Positions 24,348-33,676 of a DNA stretch of 64,000 nucleotides are shown here, piece after piece (the first letter of the stretch is position 1; each line of letters opens with the position of its first letter). Source of the DNA: JBNKVT01 sp050299335. GTDB lineage: Bacteria; Pseudomonadota; Alphaproteobacteria; Rhodobacterales; Rhodobacteraceae. The stretch covers positions 6,514-70,513 of the forward strand of contig JBNKVT010000019.1 of NCBI GenBank assembly GCA_050299335.1, given 5' to 3'. The notes below the pieces were generated by a model. It was not told the origin of the DNA and did not search any database. It saw only the letters and a list, made by a program, of their open reading frames with translations. The position numbers and the translations under genes are program-made.

Positions 24348-26411
24348 ATGCGACCGATCGCCCTTCTCTTTGCCCTCATCGCCCTCGGCGGGATGGCCTA
24401 TGGGGCGTATCTCGGAGCCTGCTACACGGTGGCCTATGTCGAGACCCGGACCGAGCGGGCCCTGAACCTCGCGCTCGCGGCAAGCAATGACGGCTGGGCC
24501 ACGGTCGAGACCGACGGGCTGATCGTGCGGCTGAGCGGCACCGCCCCGGACCCAGCGGCGCATCAGCGGGTCATCGGCGCGGTGACGACCCTGATCAGCG
24601 AGGCACGGATCGAGAACGCGCTGCGCGTGCGGCCCCCGGCGCCGCCGCAGCCGCCGGAATTCTTCGTCGATATCCTGCGCAGTGCCGACCGCTTCTCGGT
24701 GGTGGGGCTGATGCCCTCCGGCGAGACAAAGGGGCAGGTGCTGGCGGCGGTGGACAATGTCTCGGGCGTGACCGAGGTCACCGACATGATCGACCAGACC
24801 GACTGGACGGAACCCGAGGGTTGGGCGGAAAGCGTCGCCTTCGGGACCGGGATCATCACCTCGGTCAATCACGGCAAAGTCTCGGTCCGACCCGGCGCGG
24901 TGGCCTTCACCGCGATGCTGGAAAACGCCGCGGTGCTGGAGCGCCTAGAGCGGCAGCTGCGCGAGACAGTGCCCGAGGGGATCGATCTCAGCCTCGATCT
25001 GTCGGCGCCGCGACCAGTGATCACGCCATTCCAGCTGCGGCTGACCCTGTCCGACCGGGGCGCGCGGATGGGCGCCTGTTCGGCCGAGACGGAGGAAGCC
25101 AGGGCGCGGATCCTGGCGGCGGCAGCAGAGCTGGGGCTCGGGGATGCCGATTGCGTGATCGGGCTGGGCGCGCCGTCGTCGCAATGGGCCCGGGCCGCCG
25201 ATCTGTCGATCCAGGCGCTTAACTCGCTGGGCGCGGGGACGCTGGAGATCGAGGATGCGGACATCTCGCTCCGGGCGAGGCTGGGGACGGACGAGGCATT
25301 GTTCGAGGAGGTGACCACGCGGCTGCAGGACGGTTTGCCGCCGATCTTCTCGCTGCATGCCTTCCTGCCGAAACCGCTCGAAGGCACGGCCAACGACCCC
25401 TCCGCGGCGCCCCGCTTCATCGCGGTACGCGGCGCAGAAGGGACGGTACGGCTGACCGGGGCGCTGCTGGACGAACCGGCACAGATCGCGGTGAAGAATT
25501 TCGCCGAGGCGCAGTTCGGCTTCGGCACGGTGGCCAATGACACGGTGCTGCGCGAGGACCTGCCCGAGGGCTGGCCGGCGCGGGTGTTCTCGGGACTGAA
25601 GGCGATGGGGCGGCTCCGGACCGGACGGCTGGAAGTGACCGGGCGGCAGGTTATCCTGAGGGGTACGGCCTACCGGGAGGAGTTTCTCGACGATATCCGG
25701 CTCATCCTCGATGCAGGCCTGCCCGAGGGGGTGGAGGCTGATACCGATCTCGATTTCGACCCGGAGCCCGAGAAACCGGAATTGCAGGTGAGGGCCGAAA
25801 TCTGCGCCGTGGAGATCGACGAGATCCTCCGGCGGACCCAGATCACTTTTCCCCCCGGCGAAAGCGACATCGCCGGGGAAAGCCTGCCGGTGATCGCGGA
25901 TATCGCGAAAGTGCTCGAAGGCTGCCCGGCCTCGCGGTTCGAGATCGGGGGTCACACGGATGCCCAGGGCGGCGAGAACACCAATCTCGCCCTCAGCCAG
26001 GCGCGGGCCGATGCGGTGATGGCCGCCCTCCTTGAAAAGGGCCTGACCCTGGTCTTCCTCTCGGCCCAGGGCTATGGCGAGAGCGTCCCGATCGCCGATA
26101 ACGAGACCGAGGAGGGCCGCGCCCGGAACCGCCGGATCGAATTCCGGCTGGTGCAGCCCGAAGTGGAGGAAGTCGCGGAGCGTGCCCCGGAAGCCGAGGA
26201 CGGCGATCTGGGAGAAGGCGGGGCCGAGGAAGGTGGGGCCGAGGAAGGCGGGGCCGAGGAAGGTGGGGCCGAGGACAGTGAAACGGCTGACACGGGCTCG
26301 GGCGACGAAATGGACTACGGCGACGACGCGCCGGAAGCGGATGCGGAAGGCGAGACCGAAGGCGAGACCGGAGACGATGCGATCCGGCCCCGGCTGCGCG
26401 ATCTGGAATAG
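24348..26411 (+). CDS. OmpA-family peptidoglycan-binding protein with acidic C-terminal tail
   Basis: 687 residues. An N-terminal hydrophobic segment (about residues 4-25) anchors or exports it; a long middle region contains BON-like repeats (for example TVETDGLIVRLSGTAPD). The C-terminal OmpA domain (about 500-600) binds peptidoglycan: ITFPPGESDIAGES, FEIGGHTDAQGG, LSQARADAVMAAL and RNRRIEFRL are present, including the Asp and Arg that bind diaminopimelate. After it comes an unusual acidic tail of about 85 residues with four GAEEG repeats. Probably a periplasmic or inner-membrane-anchored envelope protein. It is followed 27 bases later by a small coiled-coil membrane protein gene. Confidence 0.85.
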   Translation: MRPIALLFALIALGGMAYGAYLGACYTVAYVETRTERALNLALAASNDGWATVETDGLIVRLSGTAPDPAAHQRVIGAVTTLISEARIENALRVRPPAPPQPPEFFVDILRSADRFSVVGLMPSGETKGQVLAAVDNVSGVTEVTDMIDQTDWTEPEGWAESVAFGTGIITSVNHGKVSVRPGAVAFTAMLENAAVLERLERQLRETVPEGIDLSLDLSAPRPVITPFQLRLTLSDRGARMGACSAETEEARARILAAAAELGLGDADCVIGLGAPSSQWARAADLSIQALNSLGAGTLEIEDADISLRARLGTDEALFEEVTTRLQDGLPPIFSLHAFLPKPLEGTANDPSAAPRFIAVRGAEGTVRLTGALLDEPAQIAVKNFAEAQFGFGTVANDTVLREDLPEGWPARVFSGLKAMGRLRTGRLEVTGRQVILRGTAYREEFLDDIRLILDAGLPEGVEADTDLDFDPEPEKPELQVRAEICAVEIDEILRRTQITFPPGESDIAGESLPVIADIAKVLEGCPASRFEIGGHTDAQGGENTNLALSQARADAVMAALLEKGLTLVFLSAQGYGESVPIADNETEEGRARNRRIEFRLVQPEVEEVAERAPEAEDGDLGEGGAEEGGAEEGGAEEGGAEDSETADTGSGDEMDYGDDAPEADAEGETEGETGDDAIRPRLRDLE
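26220..26279 (+). repeat. Four tandem 15-bp coding repeats (GAEEG)
   Basis: Four near-perfect copies of GGGGCCGAGGAAGGT (last one diverged) in the acidic tail of the OmpA-family gene. Each adds five residues without shifting the frame, so copy number could vary by slippage without loss of the protein. Confidence 0.9.
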
Positions 26412-26438
26412 AGGCAGGGATGGAATGAGGGCCGAGGG

Positions 26439-26753
26439 ATGAACCGCAGCGAATTGACGATGCTGATAACCGGCGGGCTGGTGCTGGCGCTGATCGCGGG
26501 CTGGACCCTGCGCTGGGTCTTCAGTCTCCTGAACCGCCCCGCCCCGGCGGAACCGGTCCCCGAAACCGAGCTCGAGGCGCAATTACGCGCGGCGCTGGAA
26601 GCCAAGACCACGGCAGAGGCAAAGCTGGCCTCGGTGGAGGACGATCTTACCAAGAAACTGGTCCAGACCCAGGCCGAACTCGAAGCGACGATGGACGGAT
26701 TGCGGGACGCCCGGCGGCAGATGAACGAGATGCGCGAACAGATGGAAGGATAG
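26439..26753 (+). CDS. Small membrane-anchored coiled-coil protein
   Basis: 104 residues. One N-terminal membrane segment (about residues 8-30) and, from about 45 to the end, a heptad-rich alpha-helix (AKLASVEDDLTKKLVQTQAE) predicted to form a coiled coil. ATG at 26439 is preceded by GAGGGCCGAGGG. Lies 27 bases after the OmpA-family gene, so probably co-transcribed. No known family recognised; a role in envelope organisation is only inferred from the neighbour. Confidence 0.75.
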   Translation: MNRSELTMLITGGLVLALIAGWTLRWVFSLLNRPAPAEPVPETELEAQLRAALEAKTTAEAKLASVEDDLTKKLVQTQAELEATMDGLRDARRQMNEMREQMEG

Positions 26754-26792
26754 GGCACGAGACCCATCCGCGGCGCAGGACTTTCCAACAGT

Positions 26793-26826
26793 CAGGGCCC
26801 CGGAAGCTTCCGGGGCCCTGTTTCTA
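26793..26826 (+). terminator. Intrinsic terminator after the OmpA-family operon
   Basis: A 28-base perfect palindrome CAGGGCCCCGGAAG / CTTCCGGGGCCCTG followed by TTTCTAT. Strong hairpin directly downstream of the coiled-coil gene and before the convergent rplW stop. T-run is short but adequate. Confidence 0.8.
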
Positions 26827-26833
26827 TAGCCAA

Positions 26834-26853
26834 GGTGCGTGAAATCACGCACC
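26834..26853. repeat. Dispersed palindrome GGTGCGTGA/TCACGCACC
   Basis: 9-bp arms with a 2-base spacer, followed by CTACG. A very similar element with a single imperfect pair is at 50935-50953 (GGTGTGCAA G TTGCGCACC, followed by CTGCG). On the minus strand it also lies just downstream of rplW, so it could act as its terminator, but no T-run follows. Confidence 0.65.
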
Positions 26854-26867
26854 CTACGGGACGACGG

Positions 26868-27164
26868 TCAGAGGCCGGTGGTCACGTCGATGGTGTTGCC
26901 ATCCTCGAGCGTCACATAGGCCTTCTTGACGTCCTTGCGGGTGCCGGGGCGGCCGCGGAAGCGCTTGGTCTTGCCTTTGGTGACGACCGTGTTCACGGCC
27001 TTGACCTTAACGTTGAACAGCGTCTCCACCGCTTCCTTGATCAGCGGCTTGTTGGCCTCGGGAGCGACCTCGAAGACAACGGCGCCGTGCTCAGACGCCA
27101 TCGTGGCCTTTTCGGTGATCACCGGCTTGCGGATCACGTCGTAGAGCTCTGCTTTGCTGGTCAT
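26868..27164 (-). CDS. rplW: 50S ribosomal protein L23
   Basis: 98-residue L23, near the peptide exit tunnel. Seen: VIRKPVITEKATMASE, and KAVNTVVTKGKTKRFRG, both characteristic. ATG at 27164 overlaps the rplD stop (ATGA). In most bacteria rplB follows directly; here the next gene is a convergent OmpA-family operon, so the S10 cluster is interrupted at this point. Confidence 0.95.
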   Translation of the reverse strand: MTSKAELYDVIRKPVITEKATMASEHGAVVFEVAPEANKPLIKEAVETLFNVKVKAVNTVVTKGKTKRFRGRPGTRKDVKKAYVTLEDGNTIDVTTGL

Positions 27165-27784
27165 TTCAGTCGGGCCTCCAGGGCTTCGACACCGGCCTTG
27201 GTCAGGACCAGGGTCCGCGATTTCAGGATGTCGTAGACATTGGCTCCGACGCTCGGCAGCACATCGACGCCGTCGATGTTGCGCGCTGCGCGGGCGAAGC
27301 CTTCGTTGACTTCGGCACCGTCGATGACCAGGGCCTTCTTCCAGCCGTGCGCCTTGGCGGCGGCGGCCAGTTCCTTGGTCTTGCCGTCCTTAAGCGTTGC
27401 CGCGTCGATGATGATCAGCTCACCGGCCGAGGCCTTGGCGGAAAGCGCGTGGCGCAGGCCGAGCTTGCGGAACTTCTTGTTCAGGTCATGGGCGTGGCTG
27501 CGCGGGGTCGGGCCCTTGTACACACCACCCTTGCGGAAGATCGGTGCCTTGCGGGAGCCGTGGCGCGCGCCGCCGGTGCCCTTCTGGCGGTAGATCTTCT
27601 TGGTCGAATAGCTGACCTCGGAGCGCGTCTTGACCGAATGCGTCCCCGCCTGGCGCTTGGCCAGCTGGTAACGCACCACCCGATGCAGGATGTCGGCGCG
27701 CGGTTCCAGCCCGAAGATCGCATCGTCGAGATCGATCGAACCGTCTTTCTTTCCGCCGTCGAATTTGATCACGTCGGTCTTCAT
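27161..27784 (-). CDS. rplD: 50S ribosomal protein L4
   Basis: 207-residue L4. Seen: KTRSEVSYSTKKIYRQKGTGGARHGS and GVYKGPTPRSH, the tunnel-lining loop. ATG at 27784 overlaps the rplC stop by 4 bases. In enteric bacteria L4 autoregulates the S10 operon, but no corresponding leader was looked for or found here. Confidence 0.96.
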   Translation of the reverse strand: MKTDVIKFDGGKKDGSIDLDDAIFGLEPRADILHRVVRYQLAKRQAGTHSVKTRSEVSYSTKKIYRQKGTGGARHGSRKAPIFRKGGVYKGPTPRSHAHDLNKKFRKLGLRHALSAKASAGELIIIDAATLKDGKTKELAAAAKAHGWKKALVIDGAEVNEGFARAARNIDGVDVLPSVGANVYDILKSRTLVLTKAGVEALEARLK

Positions 27785-28644
27785 TTGTCCTCGCCCCCTT
27801 CGTCGGCGGCATTGGCTTCGCCTTCGTCGGCGGCAGCCTCGGTTGCGGCTTCAGCCTCGGCGGCTTCCATCGCGGCCTGTTCCGCAGCGGCAGCGGCCTT
27901 GGCGGCGGCTTCCTCTTCGGCGGCGGCAGCGGCGGCGGCTTCCTCGGCGGCCTTCGCGGCTTCGGCGGCGGCGGAGCGCAGGGCGGCAGGCAGGATGATA
28001 TTGTCAGGGGTCGGTTTCTTGACCGCGTCCTTGATCGTCACCCAGCCACCCTTCGAGCCCGGCACGGCGCCCTTGACCATGATGATGCCGCGCTCGGCAT
28101 CGGTCTTGACGACCTGCAGGTTCTGGGTGGTCACCCGGACCGAGCCCATGTGACCGGCCATCTTCTTGCCCTTGAACACGCGGCCCGGGTCCTGGCACTG
28201 GCCGGTGGAGCCGTGCGAGCGGTGGGAGATCGACACGCCGTGCGAGGCGCGAAGCCCGCCGAAATTGTGCCGCTTCATGCCACCGGCGAAGCCTTTACCG
28301 ATCGAAGTGCCGGCGATGTCGACGAACTGACCCTCGAAATAGTGGTCAGCCGTGATCTCTTCGCCGACGGCGATGAGGTTCTCGGGGGTAACCCGGAACT
28401 CGGCCAGCTTGCGCTTGGGTTCGACCTTGGCCGCGGCGAAGTGGCCGCGCATCGGCTGCGAGACGGTCTTGGCGCGGGCGGCACCGACACCGAGCTGAAC
28501 GGCGGAGTAGCCGTCCTTCTCGCCGGTGCGCTGGGCGACGACCTGGCAATTTTCCATATGCAGGACGGTGACAGGGATCTGCCTGCCGTCCTCCATGAAC
28601 AGCCGGGTCATGCCCAGCTTCTTGGCGATAACTCCTGAACGCAT
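27781..28644 (-). CDS. rplC: 50S ribosomal protein L3 with Ala/Glu-rich C-terminal extension
   Basis: 287 residues: a normal L3 core of about 225 residues (MRSGVIAKKLGMTRLFMEDG, MKRHNFGGLRASHGVS, MAGHMGSVRVT) followed by an extra tail of about 60 residues made almost only of Ala, Glu and a few Lys/Asp. Such tails occur in L3 of Rhodobacterales. ATG at 28644 is preceded by GAGGTATCGAAG, ten bases after the rpsJ stop; a longer open frame upstream overlaps rpsJ and was rejected. Confidence 0.95.
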   Translation of the reverse strand: MRSGVIAKKLGMTRLFMEDGRQIPVTVLHMENCQVVAQRTGEKDGYSAVQLGVGAARAKTVSQPMRGHFAAAKVEPKRKLAEFRVTPENLIAVGEEITADHYFEGQFVDIAGTSIGKGFAGGMKRHNFGGLRASHGVSISHRSHGSTGQCQDPGRVFKGKKMAGHMGSVRVTTQNLQVVKTDAERGIIMVKGAVPGSKGGWVTIKDAVKKPTPDNIILPAALRSAAAEAAKAAEEAAAAAAAEEEAAAKAAAAAEQAAMEAAEAEAATEAAADEGEANAADEGGEDK

Positions 28645-28654
28645 CTTCGATACC

Positions 28655-28963
28655 TCAGAGCTTGATCTCGACATCGACACCGGCGGCGAGGTCGAGCTTC
28701 ATCAGCGCGTCCACGGTCTGGGGTGTCGGGTCGACGATATCCAGCAGACGCTTGTGCGTCCGGATTTCGAACTGTTCGCGGCTCTTCTTGTCGATGTGAG
28801 GGCCACGCAGAACGGTGAATTTCTCGATCTTGTTCGGCAGCGGGATCGGGCCGCGCACGCGCGCGCCGGTCCGCTTGGCCGTGTTGACGATTTCCGCCGT
28901 GCTGGTGTCGAGCACGCGGTAATCGAAGGCCTTCAGCCGGATCCGTATGTTTTGACTCTGCAT
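28655..28963 (-). CDS. rpsJ: 30S ribosomal protein S10
   Basis: 102 residues with IRIRLKAFDYRVLD at the N-terminus and TAKRTGARVRGPIPLPNKIE, THKRLLDIVDPTPQTV. S10 also acts as NusE in transcription antitermination. It is 77 bases downstream of tuf, with a hairpin and T-run between. Confidence 0.96.
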   Translation of the reverse strand: MQSQNIRIRLKAFDYRVLDTSTAEIVNTAKRTGARVRGPIPLPNKIEKFTVLRGPHIDKKSREQFEIRTHKRLLDIVDPTPQTVDALMKLDLAAGVDVEIKL

Positions 28964-28988
28964 TTTGTTGCCTCGGGGCCGCAGGGTT

Positions 28989-29023
28989 AAAAAAGGAAGC
29001 GACCGGGGCGATCCCCGGCCGCT
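28989..29023 (-). terminator. Intrinsic (partial) terminator after tuf
   Basis: On the minus strand: AGCGGCCGGGG ATCG CCCCGGTCGCT (one mismatch) followed by TCC and six T. A classical intrinsic terminator. Because rpsJ starts about 26 bases further on with no room for a normal promoter, it may act as a partial terminator between the str and S10 transcripts. Confidence 0.75.
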
Positions 29024-29040
29024 ATGTTGCTAGTTCACCG

Positions 29041-30216
<1,176 letters not shown>

Positions 30217-30268
30217 TATTGGCCTCCATTAGTCATCGGTCAGCCACCTGACCTGCTGGTTTGACAGA

Positions 30269-32386
30269 TCAGGCGTATTTTGCCTGGATTTCGTCCGAGA
30301 TGTTCTGCGGAACCGCCTCATAGTGCGAGAACTGCATGGTGAAGTTCGCCCGGCCCGAGGACATCGAGCGCAGGGTGTTGATATAGCCGAACATGTTGGC
30401 CAGCGGCACGTTCGCGTCGATGGCAATCGCGTTGCCGCGCGTGTCCTGCCCCTGAACCTGCCCGCGCCGGGAGGTCAGGTCGCCGATGATGCCGCCGGTA
30501 TATTCTTCCGGGGTCACCACCTCGACGCTCATGATCGGTTCAAGCAGTTTCGCGCCGGCCTTTTTCAGGCCTTCGCGCATGCACATGCGCGCGGCGATCT
30601 CGAAGGCGAGAACCGAGCTGTCCACATCGTGGAACTTGCCGTCGATCAGCGCCACCTTGAAATCGATCACCGGGAAACCGGCCAGAGGACCGCTGTCCAT
30701 CACCGACTGGATGCCCTTCTCGACGCCGGGGATGTATTCCTTCGGCACCGCACCACCGACGATGCGGGACTCGAAGGAATAGCCTTCGCCCGGCTCGGTC
30801 GGGGTGATCACCATCTTCACCTCGGCGAACTGGCCCGAGCCACCCGACTGTTTCTTGTGGGTATAGGCGTGCTCGACCTCGTGGCCGATTGTCTCGCGGT
30901 AAGCCACCTGCGGAGCGCCGATATTCGCCTCGACCTTGAATTCGCGCTTCAGCCGGTCGATCAGGATGTCGAGATGAAGCTCGCCCATGCCCTTCATGAT
31001 CGTCTGCCCCGATTCCTGATCGGTTTCGACGCGGAAGGACGGGTCCTCGGCGGCGAGGCGCGCGAGGCCCTGGGACATCTTCTCCTGGTCGGCCTTGGTC
31101 TTCGGCTCGACGGCGATCTCGATCACCGGATCGGGGAAGGTCATGGTTTCGAGGACCACCGGATCGTTGGCGTCGCACAGCGTGTCACCGGTCGTCGTGT
31201 CCTTCAGACCGGCCAAGGCGATGATGTCGCCGGCAAAGGCCTCGGTGATCTCGTCCTGCTTGTTGGAATGCATCATCACCATGCGGCCGACGCGTTCCTT
31301 CTTGCCCTTGGTCGAGTTCAACAGGCTGTCGCCCTTTTCGATCTTGCCCGAATAGACGCGGGTGAAGGTCAGGGTGCCCATGAACGGGTCGTTCATGATC
31401 TTGAAGGCAAGGCCCGAGAACGGCATGCTGTCATCCGCACGGCGCGGGATGTTGCGGGTTTCCGTCTCGTCGCCCGGCTTGAAGCCCATGTAGTCGACCA
31501 CATCCAGCGGGCACGGCAAAAAGTCGATCACCGCGTTCAGCAACGGCTGCACGCCCTTGTTCTTGAAGGCGGAACCACAGAGGATCGGGACGAATTTCAG
31601 CCCGATCGTGCCCTTGCGGATCAGCTTGCGCAGGGTGTCGATATCGGGTTCGGTGCCTTCGAGATAGGCTTCCATGACATCGTCATCCATCTCGACCGCG
31701 ATCTCGATCAACTCGGCACGCATTTCCTCGGCCTTGTCTTTCAGCTCGTCGCGGATCGGCTGACGGGTCCAGGTCGCGCCCAGATCCTCGCCCTTCCAGG
31801 TCCATTCTTCCATGGTGATCAGATCGACGATGCCTTCGAGATTGTCTTCCGAGCCGATGGGGATCTGGACAGGGGCGGGCACGCCGCCGACACGTTCCTT
31901 GATCTGCTTCACGCAGTTGAAGAAATCGGCGCCGATCTTGTCCATCTTGTTGACGAAGACGATGCGCGGCACCTTGTAGCGGTCGGCCTGACGCCAGACG
32001 GTCTCGGTCTGGGGCTCGACACCGGCATTGGCGTCGAGCACAGCAACGGCACCGTCGAGCACGGCCAGCGAACGTTCGACTTCGATGGTGAAGTCAACGT
32101 GGCCCGGGGTGTCGATGATGTTGAAGCGGTGCTTCGGGGTCTGCGGCTCGGAACCTGTCTCGGTGCGTTCCCAGAAGGTGGTCGTCGCCGCCGAGGTGAT
32201 GGTGATCCCGCGTTCCTGTTCCTGCTCCATCCAGTCCATGGTCGCGGCACCGTCATGCACTTCGCCGATCTTGTGCGACTTGCCGGTGTAGAAAAGGATG
32301 CGCTCGGTACAAGTGGTCTTGCCGGCGTCGATATGCGCCATGATGCCGAAATTCCGGTAGCGATCGAGAGGGTAGTCGCGTGCCAT
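30269..32386 (-). CDS. fusA: Elongation factor G
   Basis: 705 residues. GTPase catalysing ribosomal translocation. Seen: GIMAHIDAGKTTCTERIL, ERGITITSAATT, DTPGHVDFTIEVERS, NKMDKIGADFF, plus domains II-V (GMGELHLDILIDRLKREF; EPIMSVEVVTPEEYTG). 21 bases downstream of rpsG. Confidence 0.97.
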   Translation of the reverse strand: MARDYPLDRYRNFGIMAHIDAGKTTCTERILFYTGKSHKIGEVHDGAATMDWMEQEQERGITITSAATTTFWERTETGSEPQTPKHRFNIIDTPGHVDFTIEVERSLAVLDGAVAVLDANAGVEPQTETVWRQADRYKVPRIVFVNKMDKIGADFFNCVKQIKERVGGVPAPVQIPIGSEDNLEGIVDLITMEEWTWKGEDLGATWTRQPIRDELKDKAEEMRAELIEIAVEMDDDVMEAYLEGTEPDIDTLRKLIRKGTIGLKFVPILCGSAFKNKGVQPLLNAVIDFLPCPLDVVDYMGFKPGDETETRNIPRRADDSMPFSGLAFKIMNDPFMGTLTFTRVYSGKIEKGDSLLNSTKGKKERVGRMVMMHSNKQDEITEAFAGDIIALAGLKDTTTGDTLCDANDPVVLETMTFPDPVIEIAVEPKTKADQEKMSQGLARLAAEDPSFRVETDQESGQTIMKGMGELHLDILIDRLKREFKVEANIGAPQVAYRETIGHEVEHAYTHKKQSGGSGQFAEVKMVITPTEPGEGYSFESRIVGGAVPKEYIPGVEKGIQSVMDSGPLAGFPVIDFKVALIDGKFHDVDSSVLAFEIAARMCMREGLKKAGAKLLEPIMSVEVVTPEEYTGGIIGDLTSRRGQVQGQDTRGNAIAIDANVPLANMFGYINTLRSMSSGRANFTMQFSHYEAVPQNISDEIQAKYA

Positions 32387-32407
32387 GGGTCTGGTCCTAA
32401 ATCCGAA

Positions 32408-32878
32408 TTACCAGCGGTAGTGGCTGAATGCCTTGTTGGCATCGGCCATCTTGTGGGTGTCTTCGCGTTTCTTGACGGCGGTGCCGCGGGAGTTGACGGC
32501 ATCCATCAGCTCGCCGGCGAGGCGCTCTTCCATCGTGTGTTCGTTGCGGGCACGGCTGGCGGTGATCAGCCAGCGGATCGCCAGGGCCTCGCGGCGCTCG
32601 GGGCGGACCTCGACGGGCACCTGGTAGGTGGCACCGCCAACGCGGCGCGAGCGGACCTCGACCGAGGGCTTGATGTTGTCGAGCGCCTCGTGGAACACCT
32701 CGATCGGCTCTTTCTTCATCTTGTCCTCGACGCGGGTCAGGGCGCCGTAGACGATGCTTTCGGCGACGGATTTCTTGCCGTCCAGCATCAGGTTGTTCAT
32801 GAACTTGGTCAGGATCTTGTCGCCATATTTGGCGTCGGGGAGAACTTCACGTTTCTCTGCGCGGTGACGTCGGGACAT
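32408..32878 (-). CDS. rpsG: 30S ribosomal protein S7
   Basis: 156 residues with MSRRHRAEKREVLPDAKYGD at the N-terminus and GGATYQVPVEVRPERR, which bind the 16S 3' domain. 12 bases after rpsL. S7 is the autoregulator of the str operon in E. coli; no target hairpin was identified here. Confidence 0.97.
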   Translation of the reverse strand: MSRRHRAEKREVLPDAKYGDKILTKFMNNLMLDGKKSVAESIVYGALTRVEDKMKKEPIEVFHEALDNIKPSVEVRSRRVGGATYQVPVEVRPERREALAIRWLITASRARNEHTMEERLAGELMDAVNSRGTAVKKREDTHKMADANKAFSHYRW

Positions 32879-32890
32879 CTTGCTCTCTCC

Positions 32891-33262
32891 TTACTTCGGA
32901 CGCTTGGCGCCGTATTTCGAACGGCGCTGCTTGCGGTCCTTGACCCCTTGCGTGTCGAGAACACCGCGCAGGATGTGGTAACGAACGCCCGGAAGGTCCT
33001 TCACACGGCCGCCACGGATCAGGACCACCGAGTGTTCCTGCAGGTTGTGGCTTTCACCGGGAATGTAGCTGATGACCTCGTAACCATTGGTCAGACGCAC
33101 CTTGGCGACCTTCCGCATGGCCGAGTTCGGCTTCTTCGGCGTGGTCGTGTAGACGCGCGTGCAGACGCCGCGCTTCTGCGGGCAGCCTTCCATATGCTGC
33201 GACTTCGACCGCTTGACTTTCGGCTGCCGCGGCTTGCGGATCAGCTGTTGGATCGTTGGCAT
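32891..33262 (-). CDS. rpsL: 30S ribosomal protein S12
   Basis: 123 residues. Seen: MPTIQQLIRKPRQPKVKRSK, VYTTTPKKPNSAMRKVAKVRL and the accuracy-determining KPNSA and VKDLPGVRYH loops (wild-type Lys at the streptomycin-resistance positions). First gene of the str operon. Confidence 0.97.
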   Translation of the reverse strand: MPTIQQLIRKPRQPKVKRSKSQHMEGCPQKRGVCTRVYTTTPKKPNSAMRKVAKVRLTNGYEVISYIPGESHNLQEHSVVLIRGGRVKDLPGVRYHILRGVLDTQGVKDRKQRRSKYGAKRPK

Positions 33263-33676
33263 TCGGATCGTACCCCGTTCAACACCGTTTCATTTCGTCT
33301 TCATCTCGTCGCGACAGCCTGTCCGTTGGGCGAACAGAATGCCAAAAATGCCGCAAGCGACGCCCTGTTGAGGGGCCGGTGCAGCGAAATTCCAGAGGAC
33401 TGGAGGGAAATCCCTCGAGTCGTGACCGCCAGTTTCGGCTATGACAGCGCCGGGGATTCACCCGGCCCTGAGCGCGCGGAACCTATGATTCCCCCGGTCA
33501 CATGTCAACAAGTAAAAATATCCTTCAGGCATGGGGTCGAAACGCTTGGGCAACCACAATCCTGCTGCACGTTCGCCCAAAGATGCTGAAGGCTGTAATC
33601 GCCTCACAATCTACTGAAACAAAATCATTTTTAACAACTTCGCCAAATTGGCACGCACCGCCTGCCCCTCTTTCCG
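33263..33676. other. Intergenic region upstream of rpsL
   Basis: 414 bases between rpsL and the glycosyltransferase gene ending at 33677. It holds the predicted str-operon promoter (33480-33508), leaving a leader of about 210 bases before rpsL. The part from 33590 to 33676 is AT-rich. No small gene or RNA was recognised in the leader. Confidence 0.5.
33480..33508 (-). promoter_or_regulatory. Predicted sigma70-type promoter of the str operon
   Basis: On the minus strand a perfect -35 TTGACA (33503-33508), a 17-base spacer and a -10-like TAGGTT (33480-33485), about 218 bases upstream of rpsL. Confidence 0.6.

Noticed and set aside
26220..26279. CRISPR-like repeats
   Set aside because: The 15-bp units are contiguous with no spacers and lie inside a protein gene.
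30323..33589. A very long open frame on the plus strand, antisense to fusA, rpsG and rpsL
   Set aside because: It is a high-GC shadow of conserved translation genes on the other strand; no ribosome-binding site, no family resemblance and low-complexity composition.
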